Positions 23,062 through 33,408 of a stretch of DNA of 64,000 bases are shown here, piece by piece; position 1 is the first letter of the stretch; each line of letters begins with the position of its first letter. This DNA is from Cydia pomonella (taxonomy: Eukaryota > Arthropoda > Insecta > Lepidoptera > Tortricidae). A program made the position numbers and the translations under genes. Where the stretch lies: contig NC_084705.1 in the NCBI RefSeq assembly GCF_033807575.1, forward strand, positions 17,602,019-17,666,018, written 5' to 3'. Below the pieces are notes generated by a model. That model was not told where the DNA came from. It saw only the letters and a program-made list of their open reading frames with translations, and did no database searches.

Positions 23062-24337
23062 GTAAGTTTTATTTATTTTCGTGATTTACCAAAACACGAA
23101 GTAATTCCTTGTGTCATATTTAAAGCTGTGCAATTAAACGTGTAGAATTATTCCATGTATATTCGAACATGCTAAACTTTGATCGTTCTCTCATTAAGTG
23201 CAGTTGAAATACAACGTAAACGAACAAAGGCCAACTGTTCTCTGCATTCTCAACTATTCAAATACTAATAGATAAGGAACACTGCAACAAAGGACGGGCA
23301 AAAGGGGCTAACGACAATATTAGGACAATGCACCGAACTTTGCCTCTGACTTCATGTTATTTTAACTTAATTCTTTTTTAATATTATGCACAACATATAT
23401 TTACCTCCTCTTCTTTACCAATACAAATTTCACTTTGAAATCTGTTTTACCCTCTTTTGCTTAATTGCACTAATCCAGTTGAACCAATGGCTATAAGCGG
23501 CTTGAACCCGATTTCGGCGATCGTAACCTCGCGCAGTGGGTGTCTAGGGGATTAGAGAGCAAACAGAGTGGGTACTTTTTCATTAAGCTTTGAGATTTAT
23601 TAAGACTAACACCAAAAAGATTGAGGCTGGGATTGGGAAACTTTATTTTATTTAAAAATAAACTTTAGCTGTTTAAAGGCATAAGTCCAAGTAATTAAAT
23701 ACCCTATTTACAAAAGCTTAGCAATGTTTATTACTATGACTGTTGGTATTTTTAAAATAATTTTTGTCTAGAGCGAAAGAACATTATCTTATAAGTAGGT
23801 AATTATTAATGTAGGTATGGAACAAATCATGTTCGTGTTCTTGAATCTTCCATGCCTATTAACCAATTAAAATTATTCGTTGTACCTACTGGCAACAATT
23901 CTCTCGCTCACGTTTAAGTAGCACTAACTACAACTAACTAAACTATAACTTATAATATAACTTTTTAAAAAATGGGTCTGATTTTTTCCCATTTTTTAGT
24001 TTGTTATCGACGAAAAGTCTAAGTCCCGTAAGTCAATTTATCATAAGCACAAATAGCACAATGCTCTCTAAGCATATTTTGCCGTAACTTTACCTGTTTA
24101 TTACTACAAAAGGGATTCCACTACTTTCTCAGTCTATAATAGAACTGCAATAAAGCGTATATTGCCTGCAGTTAAAACTCGTGAACACTGTCCTGCAACT
24201 GACGCATGCTACGGTAGGTATAGGTTACCCTTTTGGACAAATTTAACAGCATAATCTATAGTTTTTTTACTATACTGTTGTTTTTTTGGCACGTTATATG
24301 TGATTATGCACATATAACCTAGAAAACCTGTAGAACA
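23062..24337. other. putative intron sequence, unassigned
   Basis: AT-rich with no repeat boundary or exon visible. Around 23500-23560 there is a short GC-richer run (TTTCGGCGATCGTAACCTCG) that I cannot assign. Confidence 0.4.
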
Positions 24338-24960
24338 AAACTGTCCTTTCAGTAACTAGCCACTGAACTGGCCCCCTATGCCAGTTTCTGCATACAATCC
24401 AGGAATGATACCAGTATTTTTGTGTTGAAAACTACACATTATACCCTTTATGAATAAGGTTGAATTTTGTAAAATAAAGAAGGTTAAGAAAATTACTAGT
24501 TACTGGCACAGGTGGCCAGTTCCTGGTTTTTTGACAAAACCAACATTCATCATAACTAGCCACCCCCCCCCCCCCCCCATTCCGGTTTTAATTCATTTTA
24601 GGCAGAAAACTAATCAAAAGCATATTATTTACCTTTAATAGAACTGGAATATCACAGCAAAAATAAGTTAACTTCCTAAACCTACGCAAAAACAAAATTT
24701 AAAAAAATCCTATGTCGTTATCATTTCATTAAGCGAAGAACGTACTTGCCGAAACAAGTGCGCCGACTATAAACAAATAAACGAAAAATTTGTTGCTAAT
24801 GCCAATAGGAAACTAAATGTGTACTAAAACGAAAGCTGATTAATGTAGTAATGTTAACCGATGTCAGGAGATGGCGTGCAATGCTTTAAACTCTTATTTT
24901 AAACAAATGAAACCTGTAGATGCCAGTTACTGAAGGTGGCCAGTTATACCATGGTTTACC
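24338..24960. repeat. recurring CTGGCC words and a C16 run
   Basis: Short related words recur: CAGTAACTAGCCACTGAACT at 24350, AGTTACTGGCACAGGTGGCC at about 24500, and GCCAGTTACTGAAGGTGGCC at about 24919. They look like ends or subrepeats of one old element. A run of 16 C lies at 24563-24578. There is no coding sequence. Confidence 0.35.
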
Positions 24961-25049
24961 CTACATTGCACCAGTATAATAATTTTAACTGGCAGCGATT
25001 AATGAGTAAGTACAGCTACTTAAGGTAAGATAAGTATCACCTTAAACCT

Positions 25050-25560
25050 TGCCTTTGCACTACTGTTTCCATTCCAACCGATGGCCTGACCGATGCGTCA
25101 CAAGTTTTACATCGAAACTTCACGAGAGGATAACACAGAAAACGGTACGATAGAGCAATATTATCCGACTGGCGCTTGAAACGTGAATTTCGGCGAATTA
25201 GTTTTTGTCAACTTAGCGCGCATGTATTGTTGGTGTCGTGGTCGTTTGATTTTGAACCAATGTAGCATGCGGCACCACGCTGATAGAATACTTACGTTAA
25301 GTGCGATTAGTGGCACGGGGTCGTATGGCGTGCGCAATATCGTGACGCTCAGGTCGCCATCGAGCTTTAATGGTGCTACTGTAATTAAATTGAAATCACG
25401 GTCGCGTTTGTGCAGATGTAGGGAGCTAGATGTATCTATGCATTATTTGCAGTTTGGGTGCTTGAACGATGTAAACCATTTGTCTGCCGTGAAAGGACAT
25501 AACGAGGTCATTTACTTACTGAAAAACAAAACAGGGACTTACAAAGAATTCACTTAGAAT
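25050..25560. other. GC-richer patch with an unassigned open stretch
   Basis: Composition rises here. One + frame is open from 25183 to 25557, but its nominal start is GTG; the first ATG is at about 25222. I see no domain, signal peptide or splice pattern. It may be a regulatory segment, a decayed repeat or an exon, and I do not call a gene. Confidence 0.3.
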
Positions 25561-26624
25561 AACATAGCCTGTCAGACGTTTTAAATTGTTGACCTATTAT
25601 GAGTATTGTTACTGTTTGGCTTAAAACCGCCTTCAAATATATCAGTTGGTAAAGCATGTACTTAAAAAAGCATAATATTATATTTTATCCTTCCAGAAAT
25701 CGTTTCCCTTTTTGTGGAAAAAGGTTTTATCAAGCAGTCGGGTTTTTTAGTTTTTAAAATACATTTTGTTAATCAATGGATTTTAAAAATAAATGAATAT
25801 CGAGTATTTTTTCATTCTAATTATACTATAGTACAGTTATATGGTACCTACCATACCACATGTTTATATTATTTCTATCATACACTGTCTCTCATAGAAA
25901 ATTGTAATGTATATTCCATAGATTTATCTATCAACCGGCAGTCAGTAATCTACTCGTGGACCGACGTAAACAGGATTTTCCGCTTATACATTAATTTAGG
26001 AATGACACAGCCTCTGTAATCTACCCTTGACTAATGGAATTTTTGATGAGGTATTGGATTTGCTACCTATTTGCTCGAGTTACAAAGTAAAATGCAATTA
26101 TTTCGTCAATAAAATCATTCTTACATATCTGCTGTTGATCAATTTGACTTTGTCCGATCCTGTTATTATGTTATGTTTTATGTTGTTTATTATGGAGGTA
26201 ATCAATGCATTCAAAGTCCGTAGGTATTTTCAGGGTGTTTTCTTTCCTTTCTGTTGTTATTTGTTTGGTTGGTTGGTTTGCTTTGATTGCTGGGGCACTG
26301 AGGGTAGCGACCTGATCCCGTGCTGCTACCCAAAAATGGCCTAAGTAGATCATTCCTAACTTTTAATTGTTTAGCTTGATTTTTATCATTTAAATATTTA
26401 GGAAAAAGACTGTTTATTCTCAGTTACAAAATTGACATTTTTGACAATTTTATTACACCAACTGATTCCAATACTATCTAGAATCCAAATCTTCTTAAAG
26501 ACCAACCCAAGTTAGGGCATTAGAAAAGTAAGGGATCTGCTAGCTGCCCTCTCCGTCCTATTTAAAACTTCCAGGCTGTATTATACATTTTAATTGGTAC
26601 TCACAGTCAGATTAACGATTACCT
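25561..26624. other. putative intron sequence, unassigned
   Basis: AT-rich. The open stretches at 25714-26019 and 26027-26344 have compositions expected of non-coding T-rich DNA and no recognisable motif. Confidence 0.4.
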
Positions 26625-27470
26625 CAAAAAACCGGACAAGTGCGAGTCGGACTCACCTACGTAGGGACCCGTACAATTTTTTTTTCGTAAAATGATGGTT
26701 TTCCGATTTTTTCCTGTACCTACTTGTAGTTTAAGATGATATTACTTGCAAAATCCATAGTTCTAGGTCAACGGGAAGCACCCTATAAATTCTGATTCCC
26801 TTGAGAGTGTCGAAATATACGGTTTTTGCTGCATAAATGGCCGTTTTTTTTTACGTTAACTTATAATTTTGATTTTTTCACAGGTTCAAGCGACTATAGA
26901 CCCGAGTAAATGGTTTTAATTTAAACTCGATACATCCACGCGTTTCCGAGATGACGGGTCTTGACAGACAGACAGACGGACGGACGGACAACAAAGTGAT
27001 CCTGTAAGGGTTCCGTTTTTAGGGTTCCGTAGCCAAATGGCAAAAAACGGAACCCTTATAGATTCGTCATGTCCGTCTGTCTGTCCGTTTATGTCACAGC
27101 CACTTTTTTCCGAAACTATAAGAGCTATAACTGTTGAAACTTGGTAAGTAGATGTATTCTATGAACCGCATTAAGATTTTCACACAAAACTAGAAAAAAA
27201 AAACAATAAATTTTGGGGGTTCCCCATACTTAGAACTGAAACTCAAAAAATCGTTTTTTATCAAACCCAAAGTGGTAAATGTGTCCCCCCCTGTAACTTT
27301 TAAAATAAGAGAATGATAAACCTAAAAAAATACATGATGTACATTTATTGCCATGCAAACTTCCACCGAAAATTGGCTTGAACGAGATCTAGTAAGTAGT
27401 TTTTATTAATACGTCATAAATGGTACGAAACCCTTCATGGGCGAGTCCGACTCGCACTTGGCCGTTTTTT
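26625..27470. repeat. two CAAGTGCGAG-family repeats, tail to tail
   Basis: The left copy starts AACCGGACAAGTGCGAGTCG at 26629 and runs to a (CAGA/CGGA)n tract and GGGTTCCGTTTTTAGGGTTC near 27020. The right copy is inverted: its start AACGGCCAAGTGCGAGTCGG is at the 27470 end, and it runs leftward to the same tail (CAGACAGACGGACATGACG, GGGTTCCGTTTTTTGCC) near 27030. The middles differ, so these are two subtypes and not one palindrome. The family is abundant in Lepidoptera as I recall it. No protein is encoded. Confidence 0.75.
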
Positions 27471-28154
27471 CCTTTTGAGGCACGGAACCCTAAAAAAAGC
27501 TATTTACCTTGTCACCCCAAAACGTCCATCACGTCATGGCATGAGTAACAGGTACGCAAGTGGGATCAATATAATATTTTTTGATTTCTCTTCTCATCAA
27601 GTCAACGCGTATAGTGGTCGCCACGGAGACTTTAATGAAAATACAATAGAAGTAAATAGAAGCAATCAAGCGTTTTAAATTGTAATGGATCGTTTTAGTC
27701 CCAGAAAAGTGACATCAGCGGATTATTTTATATGGAATGAACAGCATAATAACATTAGACCTGAAAAATAGAACAGCTGCATTAACCGCACATTAACTAC
27801 TTGGTGCAGCAATGCAGCTAAACCAAATTGTTGCTGCCCATAAATACCTCACAAAAAAAGACGCACAGATGTCATCTCAATACAATTTAACGAGATTTGC
27901 CGTTTATAAGTTATACATTATATGAAGATGACACCTGTCACCCTACCCATAGAGTTTAAAAAATACTTTAATCAAATCGGATGCCAGCAAGTGTGAGGAA
28001 AGTGGGATGACACATCGAAATGTCCTGCAATATTTTCAGAAGAAATTTTATTTGGCAACATATATTTGTAAGTTTAGCACTTTCCAAAATCAGAATAGTG
28101 CGATTAACTCAAAAGTTAAATTATTACTGGCATAGCACAACAGCTATTTAATAG
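27471..28154. other. putative intron sequence, unassigned
   Basis: A stub CACGGAACCCTAAAAA at 27480 is another end of the CAAGTGCGAG family. The rest shows no repeat boundary or gene. Confidence 0.4.
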
Positions 28155-28533
28155 TTATTCGTTTAACAAGAGGGCAAAGTTGTTGTTTAATCCCTCGTGC
28201 AATTAATTGATACCGGAGCAAGCGAAAGATTCGAAAAGTGGAATTTTGAGCGTTGCGAGAGTTTCAAGGTACGAGGGTTAAACAAACTTTGCTACAGAGT
28301 GGAACACAAAATTTTTCACCACAACAAAGCGACGTAAATACTTACTGTAAAACGTTACAAATTAAATCCAAATTAACGTTATTTATTATTTGTCATTCAA
28401 AGAAATTACTTAAAAGTCGAATCCATCAGCCAACATGAAGTGAACTCAAAATTTGCATCCAGTTAAATATTTTGCCACTCTTGTGGATAAAATGCAAAGT
28501 TCCCATCAGTTTTTGAATATTTAAGAGAGCTTT
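28155..28533 (-). repeat. L-family repeat, inverted copy
   Basis: Starting AACAAGAGGGCAAAGTTGTT, it carries the inverse of the L-family tail (GCAAGCGAAAGATTC, GCGTTGCGAGAG), TTTTTCACCACAAC, and the inner body (AAATTTGCATCC, GTGGATAAAATGC, CAGTTTTTGAA). The order is the reverse of 54117-54556. Confidence 0.6.
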
Positions 28534-28830
28534 TACGAGCTGATGTGGGGAAAATATTATTATCCATCTTTAGCTTTAAGGTCCCAAAATTATGCATATG
28601 AAAATATAAGTATGGTATAAGTTGAATCGGTGCAAATTATATTTCGTCAACTAGGTATACCTACTTAAACATATTTTAATTGCTATTTACTTTGCCATTC
28701 CATTATTTTTACTTTTTATTTATTTATTAGAACACATACAGTCATATCGTTGGCTAAGAGTGTATATTAAAGTTAAAAATAAATTAATTTAAAAAATGTA
28801 TTTAGCAGGTTTACACCTTACCCGACGATA

Positions 28831-28848
28831 TGTGTGTGTGTGTGTGTT
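28831..28848 (+). repeat. (TG)n microsatellite
   Basis: Nine TG-type units in a row, with no gene nearby. Confidence 0.9.
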
Positions 28849-28889
28849 CATTATTTGTAAGGGTGTATATATCTGAATAATGTTTTATA

Positions 28890-29148
28890 TCCTATTCTAC
28901 GTATCAACCGTGCGTTGTAGTTGCGAGCATGTCGGCTAGCGGCTATAAATCCTAGGCCGTACTAATTCTGAACGCAGCGGTTTAGTCGTAATCCTTGTTT
29001 TGGCTAATGACTTGACATTGTGTAGTTAGCGTGGAGTCGAGAGCAGGCGAAGCGACTAGCGTTTTTGTACAAAAATATACTCGGTGTTTAATATTGTATT
29101 CATATTAAAATAGAGGTAGTTACCTACTTGAGAGAATGGCGAAAACAG
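28890..29148 (+). CDS. possible alternative first exon (5' UTR plus MAKT)
   Basis: A GC-richer stretch (GCGAGCATGTCGGCTAGCGG, GGAGTCGAGAGCAGGCGAAG) leads to ATG at 29136 in a strong start context (A at -3, G at +4). The codons ATG GCG AAA ACA plus one G are followed by GTTTGT, a weaker donor. The single leftover G is the phase required by exon C, so splicing to 52146 would give MAKT-GSSLQSQ. This could be a second promoter used downstream of exons A and B. The 5' limit is not defined. The phase match alone has a one-in-three chance of being accidental. Confidence 0.3.
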
Positions 29149-29461
29149 GTTTGTGAAATTGTATAGTTATTTTTGAAACGAAATTGCTTGAGCGTCGTTT
29201 GTACTTTAGAATGTTATCGCTCGGGAGAAAATGTTAATTAAATAGGGAAGTATAATGTAGATGTGACATTATACTAAATGTCCAGGTGCGGCGTCCTGTA
29301 ATAAATAGGTATATATAGCTGGAGAGCCGGCGATATGTGTTACTCAATCATCGTAGAGACCTGTCTGAATCGAAAGATTAAATGATAGGAAGAAAAAAAG
29401 GTTATATAAAGTTTTCTTTTCCAGAAAGCAGGAAATCGTCTACAGATTTTTTTAAATTTCG

Positions 29462-29823
29462 GGGGGTTGGTGGAGGGTTAATAAAATCGTTATGTAGATT
29501 CTGGATTTGGTCATTTTGGTCCATGATAATGCTTTAATTTTTCTTTAACTTAATCTGACAATTATTTATACACATTTCCTTAATCTGACGATCACAAGTT
29601 TGATATCCGATATTCATATTGTAACCGTCAGATTAAGAAAGTACGCATTTTCTTAATTTGACTGTTACAATGTGAATATCGGGTGTCAAACTTGTGATCG
29701 TCAGATAAGGAAATGCGTATAAATAATTGTCAGATTTAGTAATAGCTCAATTATAGCATTTATTTGGACTAAAATGACCAAACCCACAATCTGGTTAATG
29801 ATTTGTTGAATCCTCCACCAACC
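29462..29823. mobile_element. long palindromic MITE (about 360 bp)
   Basis: The element is self-complementary from end to end. GGTTGGTGGAGG at the left pairs with CCTCCACCAACC at the right. TTTGGTCATTTTGGTCCA pairs with TGGACTAAAATGACCAAA. AATCTGACGATCACAAGTTT pairs with AAACTTGTGATCGTCAGATA. The centre is near 29647. A transcript would fold into a single hairpin about 180 bp long with scattered mismatches. Confidence 0.85.
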
Positions 29824-31261
29824 AACGGATCAACATAGACGGCTAACTAGACTAGTAGACTCCACGGGGTAACAAAATACCACTCATATCTTAATCTAAC
29901 GCGCTCAAGTAACTACAAAAATCCTCTCCCCCAATCCCCAACCAATACAATCATACCGCGCGCGGATCCGCTGATTGAGCGAGACAGCGCTATGAACAAT
30001 ATATAGCGATGTCCCGTTTGCACACCGCCGCGGCGTGTGGATCCGCATCCGGGTGACCAAACCATCTATTAAACTAAGCCGAAAGGCCAACCAAGCCAAC
30101 GCCAAAATCTAGCCTTACTTGTACCAGCCAGACGCAATGTGCAGGCATGCTCTGTTTCAGTATCGCGTACCAATTTAAAGCCCCCGAGAGACTGACGGGA
30201 CGTACACGTGACTTTCAGGGCTCTGCAGCAGCAATTAATATAACAGCAACATAAGCGTTTGTTTTCAGCTGAACATGAAGAATTAACTTTTCATCACTTT
30301 ATCAGAAATCATTGCATTTATTCGTGATAAACTAAGTTATACAAAAGTATAACAACATAACAAAAGAAAGAAACATAAAATAAATAAATAGTTTACCACG
30401 AAATGGTCCCGCCTCAGCATAAATGCTAACTCAAAAGTCAGCGCTGATCTTCCGGCGAGACCATTTGTGGGTCACGAACGCAACTGTACGACACGGCATA
30501 AAACTGAACGCGGCTTTGCGGCGGCGAAAGGGCAGCGATCAACGCCATCTAGTCTGCCGGCGAGACGTCATGATGACAAAAAGAGGCCATGTCGTACGCG
30601 TGCTGATAGATATAGATAACAACGATAACAAGACCATTTATTAGTTTATTACTTACTTACTTATATTATAACACTAGCATCAGTGCAAAACATGAAAGAA
30701 AATAAACGTAATTACATGGTAATGGCATGGATTTTTAAAAATCCTACAGTACCTACCTTACTAAGTCCACAGTAAAATGCGGAGTTGCGGGCGCCTAAAG
30801 ACTACGGTAGACGCTTACCCTCAGATGGGCCGCACGCTTGTTTGCCACTTTCGTGGTTTAGTTTCGTGTTTCCTGATTTTTATAGGGATTTATCTACGGC
30901 ACGTAGCCTTGTTAGAATCTGTTTTATTACCTACTAAGTATTCTTTTTTATATGTCCAGATGTTATTTTGTAGCAACGGTACACATCGTAAGCAAAGGTG
31001 TAAATTCAATGCAGGTCAACATTTTTTCTAACAAACTTTTATATCCTCCCCGACTGACGGTATAGAATAACAACAAAAAATCATTGAACCCAAATACATA
31101 CATATCTTACCAACGTCAAGGGATGCATTATTTAATACAACACTTTGTATTCATTATTTAAATGCATCAGACATATTTTTTCGGGATAGCTTCTTGCCTA
31201 TTCCTATACTATTGCCTCTATAAAAATATGACTTAATCTGCGCGGAATGATGATGATGATT
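29824..31261. other. unassigned DNA with GC-rich patches
   Basis: Patches at 29935-30065 (GCGCGCGGATCCGCTGATTG, CCGCCGCGGCGTGTGGATCC) and 30440-30605 are distinctly GC-rich for this window. Neither holds a convincing exon. They could be regulatory or old repeats. At 31238-31262 a GCGCGGAATGATGATGATGA run resembles a LINE 3' tail. Confidence 0.4.
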
Positions 31262-31386
31262 GATAAAAACTACTCTATGTCCTTTCCCGGATCAAAAAAT
31301 ATCTCCATACCAATTTTCATCTAAATCGAGCGGGTTAAGCGCGAATAGACAGACAACAGACATACAGAGTGACTATCGCATTTATC
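31262..31386 (+). repeat. dispersed lepidopteran repeat fragment
   Basis: AAAACTACTCTATGTCCTTT, then TCTCCATACCAATTTTCATC, CGGGTTAAGCGCG and AGACAGACAACAGACATACA. I recall this order from a very common lepidopteran repeat. Non-coding. Confidence 0.55.
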
Positions 31387-31424
31387 GGAAGGCTGGCAAC
31401 CCTAGGGAAGGCTGGCAACCCTAG
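31387..31424 (+). repeat. 19-bp perfect tandem duplication
   Basis: GGAAGGCTGGCAACCCTAG occurs twice back to back with no mismatch, about 490 bp upstream of CR1 ORF1. It may mark the junction or the start of the CR1 5' region. Confidence 0.85.
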
Positions 31425-31911
31425 CCGTGCTAACATGTTTACGGGAGAGCTCTTTGAATTAAAAATATTTAAAATTGTGTTAACCAAGTAAATCCTAGTG
31501 TCAAGTGTAAAAAAAAGTTCAACAAACATACGTTCTTTTCGCAAGTTACCACATTGTGCCAAACTGTGTCCCAGGAAAGGAGTTTTAAACACTTATACTA
31601 CACTCGTAAGATAAGTATTTTCGACCGTTTCACTTTCAAATTTACATTTTATCACGTTATTTACCAATTAGTGACAAAATAGCGGGTGTACGTTCGACAA
31701 ATCGCTGACAGTCAGATGTGAAATGACAATTGAGAGATCCTACCAACGGAACAAACAAAAATATAAATGTCAATAGTGTTACCAGTGTCAAAAGTTGCGT
31801 TTAGAAACTGCATATTAAACATAAGTTAAATCGATTGCTAATATCGAATACCGACTATCGATTACAGTTATAGAATCCGATTTATTTTAAATAAGGAAAT
31901 ACTGCAAAAAG

Positions 31912-33408
31912 ATGTCTCTCCATATAAATGATAAAAAAACAAAATGCTCGTTATGTGGAACCGCTGTAACCTCGAGGGAATATCTTAAATGCTGCACATG
32001 TAAAAAAATTCTTCACATAAAATGCACGGCAAATGTGAGTATAAAAAGGTTTCTGCTCATGACAAAAAAAGACAAGGGAAATTGGAAGTGCAATAAATGT
32101 GTTGGTCCCTCTCCAACGATTGAACCTCAGATACAATCAACGCCTAAGCAAGAAAAAAAGAAATGTCTCGAGAAAAATGACGAAATAAACAATGTGACAT
32201 CTAGAAGGAGACCTAGACGAAAAAGTATCAGCTTATCACCAGTTAATACGATAAATAGCACATTAAAAAACTCTCCTTTCTGTAGCTCAGCCGAATCGAC
32301 GTCCGATAACGATGAGGATATCAGCGTGAAAAGCCTACCCAATCTAACTGAGAGTACACAAATTATTGAACTGAAGGACGAAATCACAGTTCTCACCACT
32401 CAACTAAATAGCGCACACGAGGAAATTGAAGTCCTTAATACAGAAGTGAGGAGATTAACAAAAGGTCACGCAGATCTAGAACGTCAGATCGCGACATTAA
32501 AAAAACTTCTTGATGGTGGTGGCATTGGATCGCCAATCAAGTCAACGCCTAAAACTGGAAAAAATAAGAAAACTCGATGCGCGGAAAAAGGAATTCCTGA
32601 AATTGATACCTCTCCTTCAACTAACTCTACAAACCCCTCCTCACAAAGTGAGCGGCATACAATTATATCGAATATGGTTACCAAAAAATTACCCTCAACA
32701 CTGAATCTCGGACAAAGCACTCAAGAAGGAGAAAGTAAAACCAAAAACATTTTTGTGTTTGGTGGAGAGCAATGTGCCGGAATTTCCTCTATGCTCCTCC
32801 GAATGCGATATGACAACGACTCCACGAAATACAACGTGAAATCATTCATTTCGCCAGGCGCCACGTCAGACATCATTATGGACTCTGTTAAAGACTATAC
32901 CTTTGTAAAGGGTGATAAAGTTGTTTTATCGCTTGGAGAACACGACACTAACCCCATGAAGATTGTTACTGCCTTAAATAGTGTCCTAAAATCATTAGAA
33001 AATTGTACCGTTTTTATTTTAGGCATTAGAATTAGTAAGGACATAGATGTAAATGTCTTGAATTATCTGCTTCGCCAAAGCTGCATACAAATCAATAACT
33101 TTAGATTTGTTGAAATTTTATGTAATAAAAAGAGTAAACTGAAAAATAAATATATGTACATGAAAGAAATTTGTAAAAAAATAAATGCAATTCTTGATCA
33201 AATGGATTATAAGGAAGCATATTATAGCTTTGTAAATGATGTTGCTGCTGCTGATCTCAAATGTTCTGCTGTACCTTCGGAGGCAGCTGAATCAATTGTA
33301 CAGAACTCTGTAAATATATGCACAACATCAAATTTGCAGGAGCCATTACCGAAAAAAGGAACGATTCCTTATTATTTTTTTCGAAACCGGGAAGAAAACC
33401 CAAACTAG
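31912..33408 (+). CDS. CR1 ORF1: PHD-like finger, coiled coil, SGNH-like domain
   Basis: 498 residues from ATG to TAG. A PHD-type C4HC3 finger is complete: C12, C15, C27 (or C28), C30, H35, C38, C60, C63, with the usual W58 two residues before C60. Residues about 65-145 are basic and serine-rich. Residues about 148-202 form a coiled coil (heptads in ELKDEITVLTTQLN and RLTKGHADLERQ). From about 278 to 403 a folded region (IFVFGGEQCAGISS, VLSLGEHDTN) resembles the SGNH esterase-like domain of CR1 ORF1 proteins. ORF1 proteins of this group are thought to bind the element RNA. The stop overlaps the open ORF2 frame by 95 nt. Confidence 0.85.
   Translation: MSLHINDKKTKCSLCGTAVTSREYLKCCTCKKILHIKCTANVSIKRFLLMTKKDKGNWKCNKCVGPSPTIEPQIQSTPKQEKKKCLEKNDEINNVTSRRRPRRKSISLSPVNTINSTLKNSPFCSSAESTSDNDEDISVKSLPNLTESTQIIELKDEITVLTTQLNSAHEEIEVLNTEVRRLTKGHADLERQIATLKKLLDGGGIGSPIKSTPKTGKNKKTRCAEKGIPEIDTSPSTNSTNPSSQSERHTIISNMVTKKLPSTLNLGQSTQEGESKTKNIFVFGGEQCAGISSMLLRMRYDNDSTKYNVKSFISPGATSDIIMDSVKDYTFVKGDKVVLSLGEHDTNPMKIVTALNSVLKSLENCTVFILGIRISKDIDVNVLNYLLRQSCIQINNFRFVEILCNKKSKLKNKYMYMKEICKKINAILDQMDYKEAYYSFVNDVAAADLKCSAVPSEAAESIVQNSVNICTTSNLQEPLPKKGTIPYYFFRNREENPN

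Noticed and set aside
25183..25557. 124-residue open frame
   Set aside because: No ATG at its start, no motif and no matching splice sites; kept only as a GC-rich patch.
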